Below the pieces are notes generated by a model, which was not told the DNA's origin, made no database searches, and saw only the letters and a list, made by a program, of their open reading frames with translations. A DNA stretch of 16,390 nucleotides, from positions 1-16,390 of the forward strand of contig CALQBR020000005.1 in NCBI GenBank assembly GCA_943328865.2, in the 5' to 3' direction. Source of the DNA: Sphingobacterium thalpophilum (GTDB taxonomy: Bacteria; Bacteroidota; Bacteroidia; Flavobacteriales; Flavobacteriaceae). The translations under genes were made by a program, and so were the position numbers. Positions 15,114 to 16,390 of this stretch are shown piece by piece (positions within the stretch are counted from its first letter, which is position 1; each line of letters starts with the position of its first letter).

Positions 15114-15184
15114 CAAAATTATTATTATTAATTACTAAATTATTAGTTTATATACTAGCAATTAGTTAGCTCATTAGCAAACCA

Positions 15185-16354
15185 ATGGACAAAATATTCG
15201 ACAATACTCAAGTTGCCTTTACACTAAAAAGTGATACCGAATTAGATAGGGCTTATTTTCTTTTTAAAATGATTGCCAACGAGCCATTAGTTCGTATTGG
15301 AACAGCAGTCACTAATTTTGCTATTAAAGCACATTTGCCTGTTGAAGGATTAATTAGAGCGACTGTTTTTGATCATTTTTGCGGTGGGGTCAATGAAAAC
15401 GATTGCCTTTCGGTAGTTGATAAAATGTATACCAAAGGGGTTTCATCGGTTTTAGATTATTCTGTTGAAGGAAAAGAAGCAGAATCCCAGTTTGATGCAG
15501 CTCTTGAAATGACTTTGAAAACAGTAGAATTTGCCAAAGAACGCCAAGCAATTCCATTTGCAGTTTTTAAACCGACTGGTTTTGGAAGAATCAGTCTATA
15601 TGAAAAAATAGGAGCTAAGGAAGCTTTAACGCCAGAAGAACAAATGGAGTGGGATAGAGTAGTGGCCCGTTTTGATTTGGTTTGTAACGAAGCCCACCAA
15701 AAAAAGGTAGCGCTACTTATTGATGCCGAGGAAAGCTGGATGCAAGATGCGGCAGATGAATTGGTAACCAACATGATGCGAAAATACAATAAGGAACAAG
15801 CGATTGTTTTTAATACCTTACAAATGTACCGTTGGGATCGTCTGGATTACTTGAAACAAGTACATGAATTGGCCAAAGCAGAAGGGTTTTATATTGGGAT
15901 GAAATTAGTTCGTGGCGCTTACATGGAAAAGGAGCATACGCGCGCACAAGAAAAAGGGTATCCCACTCCAATTTGTGCTTCAAAAGAAGCGACCGATGAA
16001 AATTATGATGCAGCAGTTCATTATATGATTGAAAATATTGACAAAATGGCCATTTTTGCAGGCACACACAACGAGTTGAGTTCTTACAAATTAATGGCTT
16101 TTCAACAAGAAAGAAATATTGCTAAGAATGACAATAGAATTTGGTTCGGACAATTGTACGGAATGAGCGATAATATCAGTTATAATTTGGCTGCCCATGG
16201 ATACAATGTAGCTAAATATTTACCTTTTGGGCCAGTTCGTGACGTGATGCCATACTTAATAAGAAGAGCGGAAGAAAATACGTCTGTAGCGGGTCAAACC
16301 AGTAGAGAGCTCAATTTAATAAAGTCAGAACGCAAAAGAAGAAAAGAAAAATAA
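15185..16354 (+). CDS. Proline dehydrogenase (stand-alone, FAD-dependent)
   Basis: A 389-residue monofunctional proline dehydrogenase of the PRODH barrel family, oxidising L-proline to pyrroline-5-carboxylate with FAD and passing electrons to the respiratory chain. Diagnostic blocks: LLIDAEESW (177-185), KLVRGAYMEKE (240-250) with Arg243 for FAD contacts, FGQLYGMSDNIS near 325-336, and KYLPFGPVRDVMPYLIRRAEENTSV (344-368) whose two arginines (Arg360, Arg361) bind the substrate carboxylate. There is no fused P5C dehydrogenase domain, as is common in Bacteroidetes. The basic C-terminal tail could favour membrane association. It has its own -7 element, and an unusually TTAG/CTAA-rich leader. It is divergent from aroB across the photolyase operon. 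Confidence 0.96.
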   Translation: MDKIFDNTQVAFTLKSDTELDRAYFLFKMIANEPLVRIGTAVTNFAIKAHLPVEGLIRATVFDHFCGGVNENDCLSVVDKMYTKGVSSVLDYSVEGKEAESQFDAALEMTLKTVEFAKERQAIPFAVFKPTGFGRISLYEKIGAKEALTPEEQMEWDRVVARFDLVCNEAHQKKVALLIDAEESWMQDAADELVTNMMRKYNKEQAIVFNTLQMYRWDRLDYLKQVHELAKAEGFYIGMKLVRGAYMEKEHTRAQEKGYPTPICASKEATDENYDAAVHYMIENIDKMAIFAGTHNELSSYKLMAFQQERNIAKNDNRIWFGQLYGMSDNISYNLAAHGYNVAKYLPFGPVRDVMPYLIRRAEENTSVAGQTSRELNLIKSERKRRKEK

Positions 16355-16390
16355 AAACCTCCGAAAATAAAAAAAACTCCAATTTGTCTA

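Noticed and set aside
15457..15789. Open frame of 110 codons antisense to proline dehydrogenase
   Set aside because: It is antisense to strongly conserved coding sequence, is Ser/Ala-rich and matches no family; it arises from codon bias.
16355..16390. Possible terminator after proline dehydrogenase
   Set aside because: An AAAACCTCC stretch could be the left arm of a hairpin, but any right arm would lie outside the window.
1..16390. tRNA, rRNA, CRISPR arrays, insertion sequences, attachment sites
   Set aside because: None was seen when reading both strands: no regular spaced repeats, no transposase or integrase motifs, no cloverleaf-like sequence.

Overview
The window looks like chromosomal DNA of a member of the Bacteroidetes, most likely a Flavobacterium or close relative. 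It is AT-rich. Genes lack Shine-Dalgarno sites, several upstream regions carry the Bacteroidetes -7 element TAnnTTTG, and the protein families have a flavobacterial flavour. I see no tRNA, rRNA, insertion sequence, integrase or CRISPR array.

Left part (1-2815), mixed housekeeping: a cytoplasmic M14-type zinc carboxypeptidase, an Lrp/AsnC regulator ending in a clear terminator, a DinB-superfamily protein, and, convergent with it, a small DNA-deoxyinosine (hypoxanthine/uracil) glycosylase-like protein. The last appears to lack the family's Asn in its NxFW motif.

Middle-left (2839-5969, minus strand), polyamine block: a PLP-dependent arginine decarboxylase (agmatine producer), a bacterial deoxyhypusine-synthase-like enzyme with the catalytic Lys but a changed polyamine pocket, and a tightly coupled small protein with a very acidic tail. 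A terminator closes the block. A possible 59-codon ORF lies in the leader of the decarboxylase gene. Next comes aroB (3-dehydroquinate synthase, minus strand).

Right part (7382-15090, plus strand), a compact light/DNA-repair operon of eight genes with overlaps or very short gaps. The order is DUF2452 protein, flavin reductase-like protein, an atypical photolyase/cryptochrome with a TTG start, DUF2071 (YqjF-like) protein, a 45-residue DUF2256 zinc-ribbon-like miniprotein, an iron-sulfur bacterial cryptochrome/photolyase of the PhrB (6-4) type, a DASH cryptochrome, and an SDR/DUF2867 protein. It holds three distinct photolyase-superfamily members but no carotenoid gene, MerR/CarH-type regulator or sigma factor. 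An inverted repeat upstream of the first gene is a candidate operator. This operon is the most interesting system in the window. Its non-photolyase partners (DUF2452, DUF2071, DUF2256, SDR/DUF2867) have no firm function.

The window ends with proline dehydrogenase (plus strand), which has its own TAnnTTTG-like promoter.
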